From Flavobacteriaceae bacterium (GTDB taxonomy: Bacteria > Bacteroidota > Bacteroidia > Flavobacteriales > Flavobacteriaceae): 48,873 nucleotides of DNA. The translations under genes were made by a program, and so were the position numbers. Below, piece by piece: positions 24,002 through 32,394 of this stretch. Location: NCBI GenBank assembly GCA_947446865.1, contig CANFHX010000020.1, positions 1 through 48,873 on the forward strand, given 5' to 3'. Below the pieces are notes generated by a model, which saw nothing but the letters and a program-made list of their open reading frames with translations, searched no databases and was not told the origin of the DNA. The first letter of the stretch is position 1. The number at the start of each line of letters is the position of its first letter.

Positions 24002-24865
24002 ATGAATAATTCCAATAAAAAACGACCGGGACCAAGCAAACCGTCAGCAGATAGAAAAAAATCTCCTTCCGCATCTAAACCGGCTATGGCTAAACGTTCA
24101 CAAAACAGAAAACCTGTCGTTAAAAAAGAATCTCCAAACACTCCAAAACCAATAAAATCGGATGAAATTCGATTGAACAAATACATTGCAAATTCTGGTG
24201 CTTGCTCCCGTAGAGATGCCGATATTTATATCCAATCGGGTAATGTGAAAGTAAATGGCATTCCTGTTACCGAAATGGGATACAAAATAAAACCAGGAGA
24301 TGTAGTAAACTTTGATGGCGCTACCTTAATGCCAGAAAGAAAAGAATATTTTGTATTAAACAAACCTAAAAACTTCACCACTTCGCTGGAAGAATTAGAA
24401 CATAGAAATGTGTTAGAGCTAATAAAAGGCGCTTCCACTTCTAATTTGTTTCCTGTGGGAAGAATGGACAAAAACACTACGGGTTTATTGATGTTTACTA
24501 ATGATACGGATATTATTAGAAAATTTGGTTTGCCAAATCAAAAATCTCCTAAAATTTATCAAGTTACTTTAGATAAAAATTTGAAATTTGAAGATTTAGA
24601 AAAAATAAATACTGGAGTAACTTTAGACGGACACCGTTTATTTGTAGACGATATCAGTTACATTGAAAACGAACCAAAAAATGAGATTGGTATCAAATTG
24701 AGAACTCCTAATGTAAAAGTAGTTCGAGCGATTTTTGAAAATTTCAAATACACCGTTATTAAAGTAGATCGCGTTTCTTTTGCAGGATTAACCAAGAAAA
24801 ACCTTCCAAGAGGAAATTGGAGACCTCTTACAGAACAAGAAATCATTAACATTAAAAACATATAA
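24002..24865 (+). CDS. RluB/RsuA-family rRNA pseudouridine synthase
   Basis: 287 residues from ATG 24002. A basic, disordered N-terminal tail (1-53, rich in Lys/Pro/Ser) precedes an S4 RNA-binding domain at 56-103 (RLNKYIANSGACSRRDAD). The catalytic domain has GRMDKNTTGLLMFTND, with D156 as the probable catalytic aspartate. These enzymes isomerise uridine to pseudouridine in rRNA; homology favours the RluB type (23S rRNA), but RsuA-like activity cannot be excluded. A compact terminator overlaps its stop codon. Confidence 0.93.
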   Translation: MNNSNKKRPGPSKPSADRKKSPSASKPAMAKRSQNRKPVVKKESPNTPKPIKSDEIRLNKYIANSGACSRRDADIYIQSGNVKVNGIPVTEMGYKIKPGDVVNFDGATLMPERKEYFVLNKPKNFTTSLEELEHRNVLELIKGASTSNLFPVGRMDKNTTGLLMFTNDTDIIRKFGLPNQKSPKIYQVTLDKNLKFEDLEKINTGVTLDGHRLFVDDISYIENEPKNEIGIKLRTPNVKVVRAIFENFKYTVIKVDRVSFAGLTKKNLPRGNWRPLTEQEIINIKNI

Positions 24866-24887
24866 CCACGCACCCGCGTGGTTTTTT
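24864..24887 (+). terminator. Intrinsic terminator overlapping the stop codon of the pseudouridine synthase
   Basis: Perfect 8-bp stem AACCACGC/GCGTGGTT with loop ACCC, then TTTT. The first two bases of the stem are the last two of the TAA stop. Confidence 0.92.
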
Positions 24888-24894
24888 ATCCAAT

Positions 24895-25257
24895 ATGGTT
24901 ACACAAAAAAATCTTTCCATTGCACATGCTTGGTTTGAAGCATTTAATACGCATAATCTAGAAAAACTATTGTCTTTATATGATGAAGATGCGGAACATT
25001 TTAGTCCGAAATTAAAGCTAAGGCATCCCGAAACTAATGGATTAGTTATTGGAAAAAATGCTTTACGCGAATGGTGGAGCGATTCCTTTAATAGATTACC
25101 ATCCTTAAAATATAAAGTAACCTCTTTAACCGCTAATTCCGATCGTGTATTTATGGAATACCTTCGTATAGTTGATAATGAAGAATCTATGATGGTGGCT
25201 GAAGTTTTAGAAATCAAAGAAGGAGTTATTGTTGCTTCTCGTGTATATCACAGTTAA
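24895..25257 (+). CDS. NTF2-like / SnoaL-type protein
   Basis: 120 residues, with the NTF2-like cone fold pattern: helix IAHAWFEAFNTHNLEKLLSL, then DEDAEHFSPKLK, GKNALREWWSDSFNRLP and four beta strands ending VIVASRVYHS. It is probably a small ligand-binding or enzyme-like protein. The fold has very diverse roles and no substrate can be assigned. It starts only 8 bp after the preceding terminator, so its transcription start is unclear. Confidence 0.82.
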   Translation: MVTQKNLSIAHAWFEAFNTHNLEKLLSLYDEDAEHFSPKLKLRHPETNGLVIGKNALREWWSDSFNRLPSLKYKVTSLTANSDRVFMEYLRIVDNEESMMVAEVLEIKEGVIVASRVYHS

Positions 25258-25332
25258 TTTTAAAAAAAAACTCTAAATATCTTCCTGTTGTAATAAAATA
25301 ATTTGTAACTTTAGTTTAATTTATTAGAAATC

Positions 25333-25533
25333 ATGGCAGTATTAAAAGTTATTGAAGTACTTGCAAGCTCAGATAAAAACTGGGAAGATGCAACACAAAA
25401 AGCAGTAGATCAAGCTGCAAAATCCTTAAAACACATTCGCTCTGTTTACGTACAGGAGCAAAGTGCCATTGTTAAAGACGGCAAAATTGTGGAGTATAGA
25501 GTAAATTTGAAATTGAGTTTTGAAATTGAGTAA
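25333..25533 (+). CDS. Dodecin
   Basis: 66 residues, exactly the family size. MAVLKVIEVLASSDKNWEDA starts the single beta-alpha-beta-beta fold; the helix AVDQAAKSL and strands IRSVYVQEQSAIV and YRVNLKLSFEIE follow. Dodecins assemble into 12-mers that store or buffer flavins, and W17 is the likely flavin-stacking residue. It lies 23 bp before the helical protein gene and may be co-transcribed with it. Confidence 0.95.
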   Translation: MAVLKVIEVLASSDKNWEDATQKAVDQAAKSLKHIRSVYVQEQSAIVKDGKIVEYRVNLKLSFEIE

Positions 25534-25556
25534 CAACAATTAATTAAAAGAAAATT

Positions 25557-25949
25557 ATGGGATTAGGAAAATTTTTTAAAGATCTATTTGGTTCCGCCAA
25601 AGAAAATGTAGGTTCGTTAGCCGATAAAGCGGAAGATTTAGCAGAAGGTGCTATTGAAAAAGCAAAGGAAGCAGCTGCTCCACTAGTTGAAAAAGCAGAA
25701 GAATACATAGAGGTTGCCAAAGAAAAAGTGGCCGAATATGTACCTGCAGCAACCGAGGCTATAGAAAGTGCAGTAGAAACCGTTAAAGAAAAAGCAGGAG
25801 AATTAGCACATAAAGCAGAAGAAATGGCTGAAAGTGCCGTTGAAACTGTAAAAGAAAAAGTAAGTTCGTTTACAGAAGATGCAAATGAAGATGCTCCAGC
25901 GGACAAAGCGGTAACGCCACCAAACAGAGTTGAAGAAGATGCTGATTAA
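25557..25949 (+). CDS. Ala/Lys/Glu-rich helical protein, LEA-like
   Basis: 130 residues with no signal peptide and almost no aromatic residues after position 12. It is one long amphipathic helix (about 15-105) built of AEKAKE-type words. ESAVETVKEK occurs twice, at 70-79 and 92-101, a spacing of 22 (two 11-residue turns), as in late-embryogenesis-abundant-type or YtxH-type stress proteins. The acidic tail is disordered. A desiccation or membrane-protection role is plausible only by analogy. It sits between dodecin and mscS, both plausible stress genes. Confidence 0.75.
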   Translation: MGLGKFFKDLFGSAKENVGSLADKAEDLAEGAIEKAKEAAAPLVEKAEEYIEVAKEKVAEYVPAATEAIESAVETVKEKAGELAHKAEEMAESAVETVKEKVSSFTEDANEDAPADKAVTPPNRVEEDAD

Positions 25950-25963
25950 TATCAGAAAATAAC

Positions 25964-25971
25964 TATCTTTG
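25964..25971 (+). promoter_or_regulatory. -7 element upstream of mscS
   Basis: TATCTTTG fits TAnnTTTG, 38 bases before the mscS ATG. A terminator-like hairpin lies between it and the gene. Confidence 0.5.
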
Positions 25972-25982
25972 TAAAAAATAAA

Positions 25983-26006
25983 TCACACTTTAAGGTGTGA
26001 TTTTTT
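25983..26006 (+). terminator. Terminator-like hairpin between the -7 element and mscS
   Basis: TCACAC (25983-25988) pairs with GTGTGA (25995-26000), extendable by A-T pairs, followed by six T residues. It may end the LEA-like transcript or act as an attenuator for mscS. Confidence 0.7.
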
Positions 26007-26009
26007 ATT

Positions 26010-26834
26010 ATGGGAAAACTACTATATATCAATGCCGTTAAAGATTATTCAGAAGGATTTATAAAAGTTCTTTTGGATTATACACCTAAATTAATTTCTG
26101 CTTTTGTAATATTAATTGTAGGAATATACACTATTCGATTTATCAATAGAATAGTGAAAAAAATAATGGTGAAACGGGACTTAGACCCCACTCTATCCAA
26201 ATTCTTAGCCGATATCTTAAATTGGGTTTTACGAGTTTTACTTTTTGTTACATTTATTTCCAAATTAGGAATTGAAACATCTTCTTTCGTTGCTATACTT
26301 GGAGCTGCAGGATTAGCAGTTGGCTTATCCTTACAAGGCTCATTATCTAACTTTGCTGGTGGAATGCTAATTATATTATTCAAGCCGTTTCGCGTTGGAG
26401 ATACTATTGAAGCACAAGGTGTAATTGGAACGGTTTCAGAAATTCAAATATTTGTTACCAAATTACTTTCTGCAAACAATCAAACAATTTTTATTCCGAA
26501 TGGGATTTTATCCAATGGACTTATTACTAACTTTTCTGTTGCCGGAATGCGAAGAGTTGATTTAGTATTTTCGCTTTCGTATGAAACGGATATTAAATTA
26601 GCAAAAGAAATTGTGACTCAAGTAATGCAAAATCATTCTAAAGTTCTTAAAACTCCTGAACCACTAGTGATGGTTAAAGATTTAACCGATACTGCAATTC
26701 ATTTAGCCATTCGACCATGGACAAAAAATGAAGATTTCGGAATTGTTTCATCGGATATTTTAGAAAATTGTAAGACCGCTTTTGAAGAAAAAGGTATTTC
26801 AATCCAACCTTTTGTGAGAGGTATTTCCAAATAA
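26010..26834 (+). CDS. Mechanosensitive channel of small conductance (MscS family)
   Basis: 274 residues. Three transmembrane helices lie at about 28-48, 68-86 and 92-125. The pore helix TM3 has GAAGLAVGLSLQGSLSNFAGG, then FKPFRVGDTIEA opens the cytoplasmic beta domain. The cytoplasmic vestibule ends with WTKNEDF and IQPFVRG. It releases solutes on hypo-osmotic shock from the inner membrane. The length matches the small MscS class of E. coli (286). It is convergent with tsaB, with only 2 bp between the stops. Confidence 0.95.
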   Translation: MGKLLYINAVKDYSEGFIKVLLDYTPKLISAFVILIVGIYTIRFINRIVKKIMVKRDLDPTLSKFLADILNWVLRVLLFVTFISKLGIETSSFVAILGAAGLAVGLSLQGSLSNFAGGMLIILFKPFRVGDTIEAQGVIGTVSEIQIFVTKLLSANNQTIFIPNGILSNGLITNFSVAGMRRVDLVFSLSYETDIKLAKEIVTQVMQNHSKVLKTPEPLVMVKDLTDTAIHLAIRPWTKNEDFGIVSSDILENCKTAFEEKGISIQPFVRGISK

Positions 26835-26836
26835 AA

Positions 26837-27499
26837 TTATTTGGCAAACATAAAATCCTTTAAATAATAAGGTTCAAAATAAGCTACATCTACAAAATCA
26901 TTTTCTTGAAATTTTTTATAAGAAATGCCACTCATTTCGTTAGCAGATGGATAGACATGACCATCTAAAAAGACAAAATTCGGCTTCGTTAAAACCGATT
27001 TTACTTTTTCATTGCTATCGCCAATAAAATAAACTGTTTCCGAAATACCAGCAAAACTTTCTTCGGTGATTATTTGTGCCTGCACTTCGCGAATTTTTTC
27101 TTTGTTCGAATTAAAAATAGCGCTGTAGACTTCCATTCTACGGGCATCAATCATAGGGACGACTAAACCATCTTCTGCAGTGACTTGATGCGCTAAAGAC
27201 GCCAAAGTATCCACTGCAATTAACGGAATTTGAAGTGCATAACTCAATCCTTTGGCTGCAGAAACTCCTATTCGCAATCCAGTATAAGAACCTGGACCTT
27301 GACTAACGGCAATTGCTTTTAAACTAGATAAAGAAATTCCTGCATCGTTAATTACTTCTTCAATAAAAAGATGCAATTTCTCGGCATGTGAATAGCCTAG
27401 TTCGGCAATTTCTTTACAAACAATGGTAATTCCATTGGTAGCTAAAGATACCGAACAATTTTTGGTGGCCGTTTCTATATTCAGAATATAAGTCATCAT
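26837..27499 (-). CDS. tsaB: tRNA threonylcarbamoyladenosine biosynthesis protein TsaB
   Basis: 220 residues. The ASKHA-fold N-terminus has ILNIETATKNCSVSL and HAEKLHLFIEEV; the diagnostic segment is SQGPGSYTGLRIGVSAAKGL (about 67-86). TsaB scaffolds TsaD and TsaE in making t6A37 of ANN-decoding tRNAs. Two adjacent ATG codons could start it (27499 or 27496). It follows the efflux adaptor gene by 16 bp on the same strand. Confidence 0.95.
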   Translation of the reverse strand: MMTYILNIETATKNCSVSLATNGITIVCKEIAELGYSHAEKLHLFIEEVINDAGISLSSLKAIAVSQGPGSYTGLRIGVSAAKGLSYALQIPLIAVDTLASLAHQVTAEDGLVVPMIDARRMEVYSAIFNSNKEKIREVQAQIITEESFAGISETVYFIGDSNEKVKSVLTKPNFVFLDGHVYPSANEMSGISYKKFQENDFVDVAYFEPYYLKDFMFAK

Positions 27500-27515
27500 T
27501 ATCTACAAAGAAGAA

Positions 27516-28817
27516 TTATTTTTTTGCTTTTTCTTTGTCCTTTAAAGAACTGATTTTTACTTTATCACCAGAATTTAAATCTTTAGAAACCGTAACATAG
27601 GGGCCTGTAATCACTTCGTCCCCTTTTTTCAAGCCGGATAAAATTTCTATATTGGTATCGTCTTGAATCCCTGTTTTTACAATTCTAATTTTAGCCTTAT
27701 CGCCAACTTTTACAAAAACACATTCTAGTTTTTTATCACTTTTAGTTTTTACTTTGTCTCCTTCTTTTTCGTCAACAACCTCAATTTTTGGTGTTGCAGT
27801 AGTGTCTGATTTTATAACAACAGAACTAATAGGAATTCCAATTACATTTTCTTTTCTAGTTGTCATAATGTCTACCGTTGCAGTCATTCCTGGTCGAAAA
27901 GGAGAATAAGTTGCTGGTTTTCCTTGAATCAAATCCATATACGATTCTTTAAGGATTCGAACTTTAACTTTAAAATTAGTTACTTGATCGGCAGTGGTTG
28001 TAGAACTAGCAGAGTTAGAAATACTAGTTACAATTCCTTTAAATTCCTTTTTCAAATAGGCATCCACTTGAATTTTAGTTTCGTCACCGATGTTAATTTT
28101 AACGATGTCGTTTTCATTTACATCTACTTCAACCTCCATGTTGTTTAGGTTAGCAACACGCAACAATTCGGTTCCTGCCATTTGTTGGGTACCTAAAATT
28201 CTTTCCCCTAATTCTACACTTAGTTTAGAAATAGTTCCGTCATTTGGAGAATAAATAGTGGTTCTGCCTAAGTTATCTTTGGCTTCTTTTACCGATGCCG
28301 ATGCACTTTGTACATTATAATAAGCAGTTTGTTTATTGGCTTTAGCAACTTCAAAAGATGCCGTTGCTTTATCCCAATCGGATTTAGAGATAATTCCTTT
28401 GTCGTATAAGGTTTTGTTTCTTTGGTAACTAGCTTGTGCTTCTTTAAAAGAGGCATCCGCTTGGTTCAAACCTGATTTGGTTCCAGAATAATTAGAAACC
28501 GAACGGTTTAACCCAGAAGTATACAAATCCGGATTGATACGCACTAACAAATCACCTTTTTTAACTACTTGTCCTTCTTTTACAGGCAAATCAATAATTT
28601 CTCCTGAAACCTGAGAAGATATTTTTACTTCAATTTCGGGTTGGATTTTTCCAGTTGCAGAAACCGTTTCTACAATAGTAATTTGGTTGGCTTTGGCAGT
28701 TTCAACCTCAATCGATTTATCATTATCTCCTAATAAACCTGCTTTAGACAGCGCTATTAAGGCAATAATTAATGCTACAATAATTCCAATAATAATATAA
28801 ACGTTCTTTTTTGACAT
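27516..28817 (-). CDS. Periplasmic adaptor subunit of an efflux pump (HlyD/MacA type)
   Basis: 433 residues. One N-terminal membrane anchor (about 5-28) is followed by a lipoyl-like half motif VSGEIIDLPVKEGQVVKKGD (about 69-88), a coiled-coil hairpin (about 105-190), the second lipoyl half near YSPNDGTISKLSVELGER, and beta-barrel and membrane-proximal domains. It would bridge an inner-membrane transporter to the TolC protein encoded 4 bp upstream. No ABC (MacB) or RND pump gene is adjacent. MacA is the closest match in layout, but the substrate is unknown. Confidence 0.92.
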   Translation of the reverse strand: MSKKNVYIIIGIIVALIIALIALSKAGLLGDNDKSIEVETAKANQITIVETVSATGKIQPEIEVKISSQVSGEIIDLPVKEGQVVKKGDLLVRINPDLYTSGLNRSVSNYSGTKSGLNQADASFKEAQASYQRNKTLYDKGIISKSDWDKATASFEVAKANKQTAYYNVQSASASVKEAKDNLGRTTIYSPNDGTISKLSVELGERILGTQQMAGTELLRVANLNNMEVEVDVNENDIVKINIGDETKIQVDAYLKKEFKGIVTSISNSASSTTTADQVTNFKVKVRILKESYMDLIQGKPATYSPFRPGMTATVDIMTTRKENVIGIPISSVVIKSDTTATPKIEVVDEKEGDKVKTKSDKKLECVFVKVGDKAKIRIVKTGIQDDTNIEILSGLKKGDEVITGPYVTVSKDLNSGDKVKISSLKDKEKAKK

Positions 28818-28821
28818 GATG

Positions 28822-30198
28822 TTATAGTTTTTCTGTGATAGGGATTCCGAAATAAAATTCTACTATTTTAACTTTAAAGATGTAATCGTATTTAGTTCTA
28901 AGAACTTCCGATTGGGCATTGGTGAATAAGGTTTGCGATTGGGTATAATCAAAACTATTCATCATTCCAACTGCGAATTTTTCTTTAGCATAATTAAATG
29001 CTTCTTTTCTAGCATCAAATGCAGCAACGGCAGCTTCATAAGCATTCATAGCACCTCTAGCATTGGTAATTGCGGTATACACACTGCGTTCCAAATCTAA
29101 AACAGCCTGTTTTTCACTAATTTTAGAACGGTCTAAAGCAATTTTAAAACGATCTACATTGTTTTTGGCAGAAAAGCCATTCAATATTGGAATGTTTAAT
29201 TGCACTCCAAAATTATGTCCTTTATTATTACTAAATTGATCAAAAAACGGAAGTGGTCCTGAAATAATAGGAACTCCATTTCCATCAACTCCTAGAATTC
29301 TGTCCGAATAACTAACTCTAGAACTAAAACTATAAAAACCTGTAACACTAGGCTGGAAAGCGCCTTTTGCAATTTTCACATCTTTCTCGGCAAGTTCCAA
29401 ATTTGCTTTGGCAATTTTAAGTTCTACTCTATCTTGTTTTGCTTTTTCAACGATGCTTTCTGGTTTTTCTAGCATGGTAGCGCTAGAGGATGCTTGGTAA
29501 TCTACATCGGCAATGTCAAAAGTTTGAAAATCTTCTATTTGAAGCAATTGTGCTAAACTCAAATTGGATAAAAACAAATTATTTTCGGCAGCAATTACCT
29601 TTTGTTTGTCTAGAGCCACAGTTGCTTTCACATCTAGTAAATCGCCTCTAGCAACTACCCCTGCAGCAACCAATTCTTCACTCTTTTTTTGTTGTTTTTC
29701 ATCGTTAGACAATTGCTCTTTTTGTACTTTTAAATTTTCTTTGTTAAACAAAATTTGTAAAAAAGCATTGGCAACATTCAACGAAACATCGTCTTTCATC
29801 TTAGAAACTTGATATTGTGCTGCTATTATAGACAGATTAGCTTTTCGAAATTTAATCTGATTTTGCAATCCATTATAAATAGTTATACTCGAATTCAATC
29901 CTGCAGAAGTAAATTGAGTAGTTTGGTTTTGTAATAAACCCGTAGTGATATTTTGATTCAAACCAATATTCCATGAATGGGAGGCATTGGCATTTATACT
30001 TGGTAAAAAACTTCCAAGTGCAGCCTTCTTACCAATAGTGGTAGTTTCCAAATCCAGTTGCGTTTGTTGGATGGAAATATTATTTTTTATGGCATAATCC
30101 ACACACTCTTGCAGGGTCCATTTTTTGATCTGTGCCGAAGCGGAAATTCCCACAAACAACAAAGACACCAAAATCAGTTTAAACATTATTTTTTTCAT
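28822..30198 (-). CDS. TolC family outer membrane efflux protein
   Basis: 458 residues with a signal peptide (about 1-22, ending SASAQ). WTLQECVDYAIKNNISIQQTQ is typical of the family's start. Two repeats of long helices with short strands follow (LPSINANASHSW; GFYSFSSRVSYSD), as in the TolC channel-tunnel trimer. It forms the outer-membrane exit of a tripartite exporter together with the adaptor gene immediately downstream (4 bp gap). Confidence 0.95.
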   Translation of the reverse strand: MKKIMFKLILVSLLFVGISASAQIKKWTLQECVDYAIKNNISIQQTQLDLETTTIGKKAALGSFLPSINANASHSWNIGLNQNITTGLLQNQTTQFTSAGLNSSITIYNGLQNQIKFRKANLSIIAAQYQVSKMKDDVSLNVANAFLQILFNKENLKVQKEQLSNDEKQQKKSEELVAAGVVARGDLLDVKATVALDKQKVIAAENNLFLSNLSLAQLLQIEDFQTFDIADVDYQASSSATMLEKPESIVEKAKQDRVELKIAKANLELAEKDVKIAKGAFQPSVTGFYSFSSRVSYSDRILGVDGNGVPIISGPLPFFDQFSNNKGHNFGVQLNIPILNGFSAKNNVDRFKIALDRSKISEKQAVLDLERSVYTAITNARGAMNAYEAAVAAFDARKEAFNYAKEKFAVGMMNSFDYTQSQTLFTNAQSEVLRTKYDYIFKVKIVEFYFGIPITEKL

Positions 30199-30228
30199 AG
30201 TCCTATTTTCAAAAGTGAAAACCTAATG

Positions 30229-30236
30229 CAAATTTA
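30229..30236 (-). promoter_or_regulatory. -7 element for the tolC-adaptor operon
   Basis: Minus-strand TAAATTTG fits TAnnTTTG, 30 bases before the TolC start. Confidence 0.55.
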
Positions 30237-30292
30237 ATCGTTTTATAATTAATACCACTAAATAATTGCTTCCCTATCTGACGATAATTAGG

Positions 30293-30300
30293 TAATTTTG
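30293..30300 (+). promoter_or_regulatory. -7 element for the DUF4403 gene
   Basis: TAATTTTG fits TAnnTTTG, 35 bases before ATG 30336. Confidence 0.45.
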
Positions 30301-30335
30301 TTACATTCGCAGCAAAAATAATTTTGAAAACCAAA

Positions 30336-31727
30336 ATGAAAAAGATTTACCCCTTTTTAACCGCTATTATTTTAATCTTAGTCGTTTCTAGTTGTGCTCC
30401 TGCCAATAAATTAGTAGCATTAAAACCAGAACCTTCTCAAAATGCAGTTATGGCTTATAATACCACAACCTCCTTCGTTAGTATGCCATTGGAAATTTCG
30501 CTAAAAGAAATAGAAAACCAACTCAACAAGTCGCTTAACGGCTTGATTTATGAAGACAATGTATTGGAAGATGACAAAACCGAAATGAAAATTTGGAAAA
30601 CGGCTCCGATAAAATTAATCGAAAAAGACGGCAAAATAGAATCGGTTTTGCCTTTAAAAATTTGGGCGAAGTTTAAATACGGCACCGATTTCATGGGACT
30701 TAACGATACCCGTGAAATAGAATTAAACGGAACCATAACTTTATTAAGCGACGTTAAATTATCCAATTGGAAAATGAACACCAATTCTATAATTGAAAAT
30801 TTTGATTGGAGTGAAAGTCCAACGATATTGGTTGCCGGCAGAAAAGTACCTATAACTTATATCATCAATCCTACACTGTCAATTTTTAAATCGAAAATGG
30901 CTAAAAAAATTGATGATGCTATTGAAAAATCTTGCGATTTCAAACCTTATGTATTGAATGTTTTACAAACGATGAGCACACCATTTCAAACTAGTGCCGA
31001 ATTTGAAACTTGGTTTAAGTTGAATCCGATAGAAGTATATGTAACGGATGCAGCAGTGCAAAAAAGTAAAATTTCTATGGATTTGGGATTAAAATGTACC
31101 ATGCAAACTATGGTTGGGCAACAACCTAGCACGAGCTTTAATAAAGACGCAGTGTCTTTTAAGCCCGTTACCAAAGTGCCCGAAAAAACAACCGCTTCTA
31201 TTGCGGCAATATCCACCTATGAAAGTGCTTCGCGCATTATAACTAAAAATTTTCAAGGGAAAGAATTTGCTTCTGGAAGCCGAAAAATTGTAGTGCAAAA
31301 GGTGGATTTATGGGCAAAAGACGGCCGTATGATAATTGCGTTAGACATGACCGGAAGCCTTAATGGGACGATTTATTTAAGCGGAATTCCAAATTACAAT
31401 ACCATTACCAAAGAAATTTATTTTGAACAAATGGATTATGTCTTGAACACCAAAGGCTTATTAACCAAAACCGCCAACTGGCTTTTGCAAGGCGTAATTT
31501 TGAAGAAAATCCAAGAAAATTGCAGGTATTCTATAAAAGAAAATCTGGAAGAAGGAAAGAAAAGATTAGCGCCTTACTTAAACAATTACTCGCCTATGAA
31601 AGGGGTATTTGTAAACGGCATCCTGAATGATTTTGAATTTGAAAAAGTAGAGCTTACTAACGAAGCCATCATAGCATTCATTACCACCACTGGAAAAATG
31701 AATGTGAAAATTGATGGGATGGAGTAA
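30336..31727 (+). CDS. DUF4403 family lipoprotein
   Basis: 463 residues from ATG 30336; an in-frame TTG at 30324 would add four residues before the signal peptide. The lipobox LVVSSC gives acylation at C20. The body matches DUF4403: paired strands and helices with MPLEISLKEIENQLNKSL near the start, LPLKIWAKFKYG, and TYIINPTLSIFKSKMAKKID. The family resembles lipid-binding tubular (BPI/SMP-like) folds in layout, but I know of no proven function. It is divergent from the TolC operon and convergent with ribE. Confidence 0.88.
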   Translation: MKKIYPFLTAIILILVVSSCAPANKLVALKPEPSQNAVMAYNTTTSFVSMPLEISLKEIENQLNKSLNGLIYEDNVLEDDKTEMKIWKTAPIKLIEKDGKIESVLPLKIWAKFKYGTDFMGLNDTREIELNGTITLLSDVKLSNWKMNTNSIIENFDWSESPTILVAGRKVPITYIINPTLSIFKSKMAKKIDDAIEKSCDFKPYVLNVLQTMSTPFQTSAEFETWFKLNPIEVYVTDAAVQKSKISMDLGLKCTMQTMVGQQPSTSFNKDAVSFKPVTKVPEKTTASIAAISTYESASRIITKNFQGKEFASGSRKIVVQKVDLWAKDGRMIIALDMTGSLNGTIYLSGIPNYNTITKEIYFEQMDYVLNTKGLLTKTANWLLQGVILKKIQENCRYSIKENLEEGKKRLAPYLNNYSPMKGVFVNGILNDFEFEKVELTNEAIIAFITTTGKMNVKIDGME

Positions 31728-31745
31728 GTTTTATAAAATTTGTAC

Positions 31746-32333
31746 CTATCTAATAGAATGTAATCTAGAAACGTATTTTCCAATAACATCAAATTCAAGA
31801 TTCACTTTGGTTCCAACTTTAAAGGAATTAAAATTGGTATGTTCATAGGTATAAGGAATTATAGCCACACTAAATTCGTTGGTTTTAGAATTCACTACTG
31901 TTAAACTCACGCCATTAACGGTTATGGAACCTTTTTCAATTGTGATATTGTGCAATGAGGCATCATATTCAAAAGTAAAAGCCCAACTTCCATTAGTTTC
32001 TTCCACAGATTTACAAATACCCGTTTGATCCACATGGCCCTGAACTAGATGGCCGTCTAGTCTATCGCCAAGTTTCATAGCGCGTTCTAAATTTACAACA
32101 TCGTTTATTTTCCAATCGCCTACATTCGTTTTATCTATAGTTTCTTGAATTGCAGTAACCGTATAAGAGTCATTCTCAATTGCAACAACTGTAAGGCATA
32201 CCCCATTATGAGCAACACTTTGATCAATTTTTAATTCATTTAATATGGAAGAACTTACGTTAATATGAAGGTTTCCGTCTTGTTTTTTAAGGTCTTTTAT
32301 AATTCCGAGGGTTTCAATTATTCCTGTAAACAT
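31746..32333 (-). CDS. ribE: Riboflavin synthase (alpha chain)
   Basis: 195 residues, starting with the canonical MFTGIIETLG. The frame stays open for another 107 codons upstream, but that part overlaps pdxA on the other strand. Two tandem lumazine-binding domains (about 1-95 and 96-195) each carry the internal repeat pattern: VAHNGVCLTVV in the first and ITVNGVSLTVV in the second, with DGHLVQGHVDQTG at the junction. It dismutates 6,7-dimethyl-8-ribityllumazine to riboflavin. It is sometimes named ribC. It is divergent from pdxA. I see no FMN riboswitch in the short leader. Confidence 0.96.
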   Translation of the reverse strand: MFTGIIETLGIIKDLKKQDGNLHINVSSSILNELKIDQSVAHNGVCLTVVAIENDSYTVTAIQETIDKTNVGDWKINDVVNLERAMKLGDRLDGHLVQGHVDQTGICKSVEETNGSWAFTFEYDASLHNITIEKGSITVNGVSLTVVNSKTNEFSVAIIPYTYEHTNFNSFKVGTKVNLEFDVIGKYVSRLHSIR

Positions 32334-32350
32334 TTGTCGTTTTATTTTAC

Positions 32351-32358
32351 TAAATTTG
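32351..32358 (+). promoter_or_regulatory. -7 element for pdxA
   Basis: TAAATTTG fits TAnnTTTG, 36 bases before the pdxA start. Confidence 0.55.
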
Positions 32359-32394
32359 CACTTCAAAATTAGCAATAAATAAGAAATAACCTCC

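Noticed and set aside
32334..32394. FMN riboswitch before ribE
   Set aside because: The leader shared with divergent pdxA is only about 60 bp and holds no RFN-type structure that I can see.
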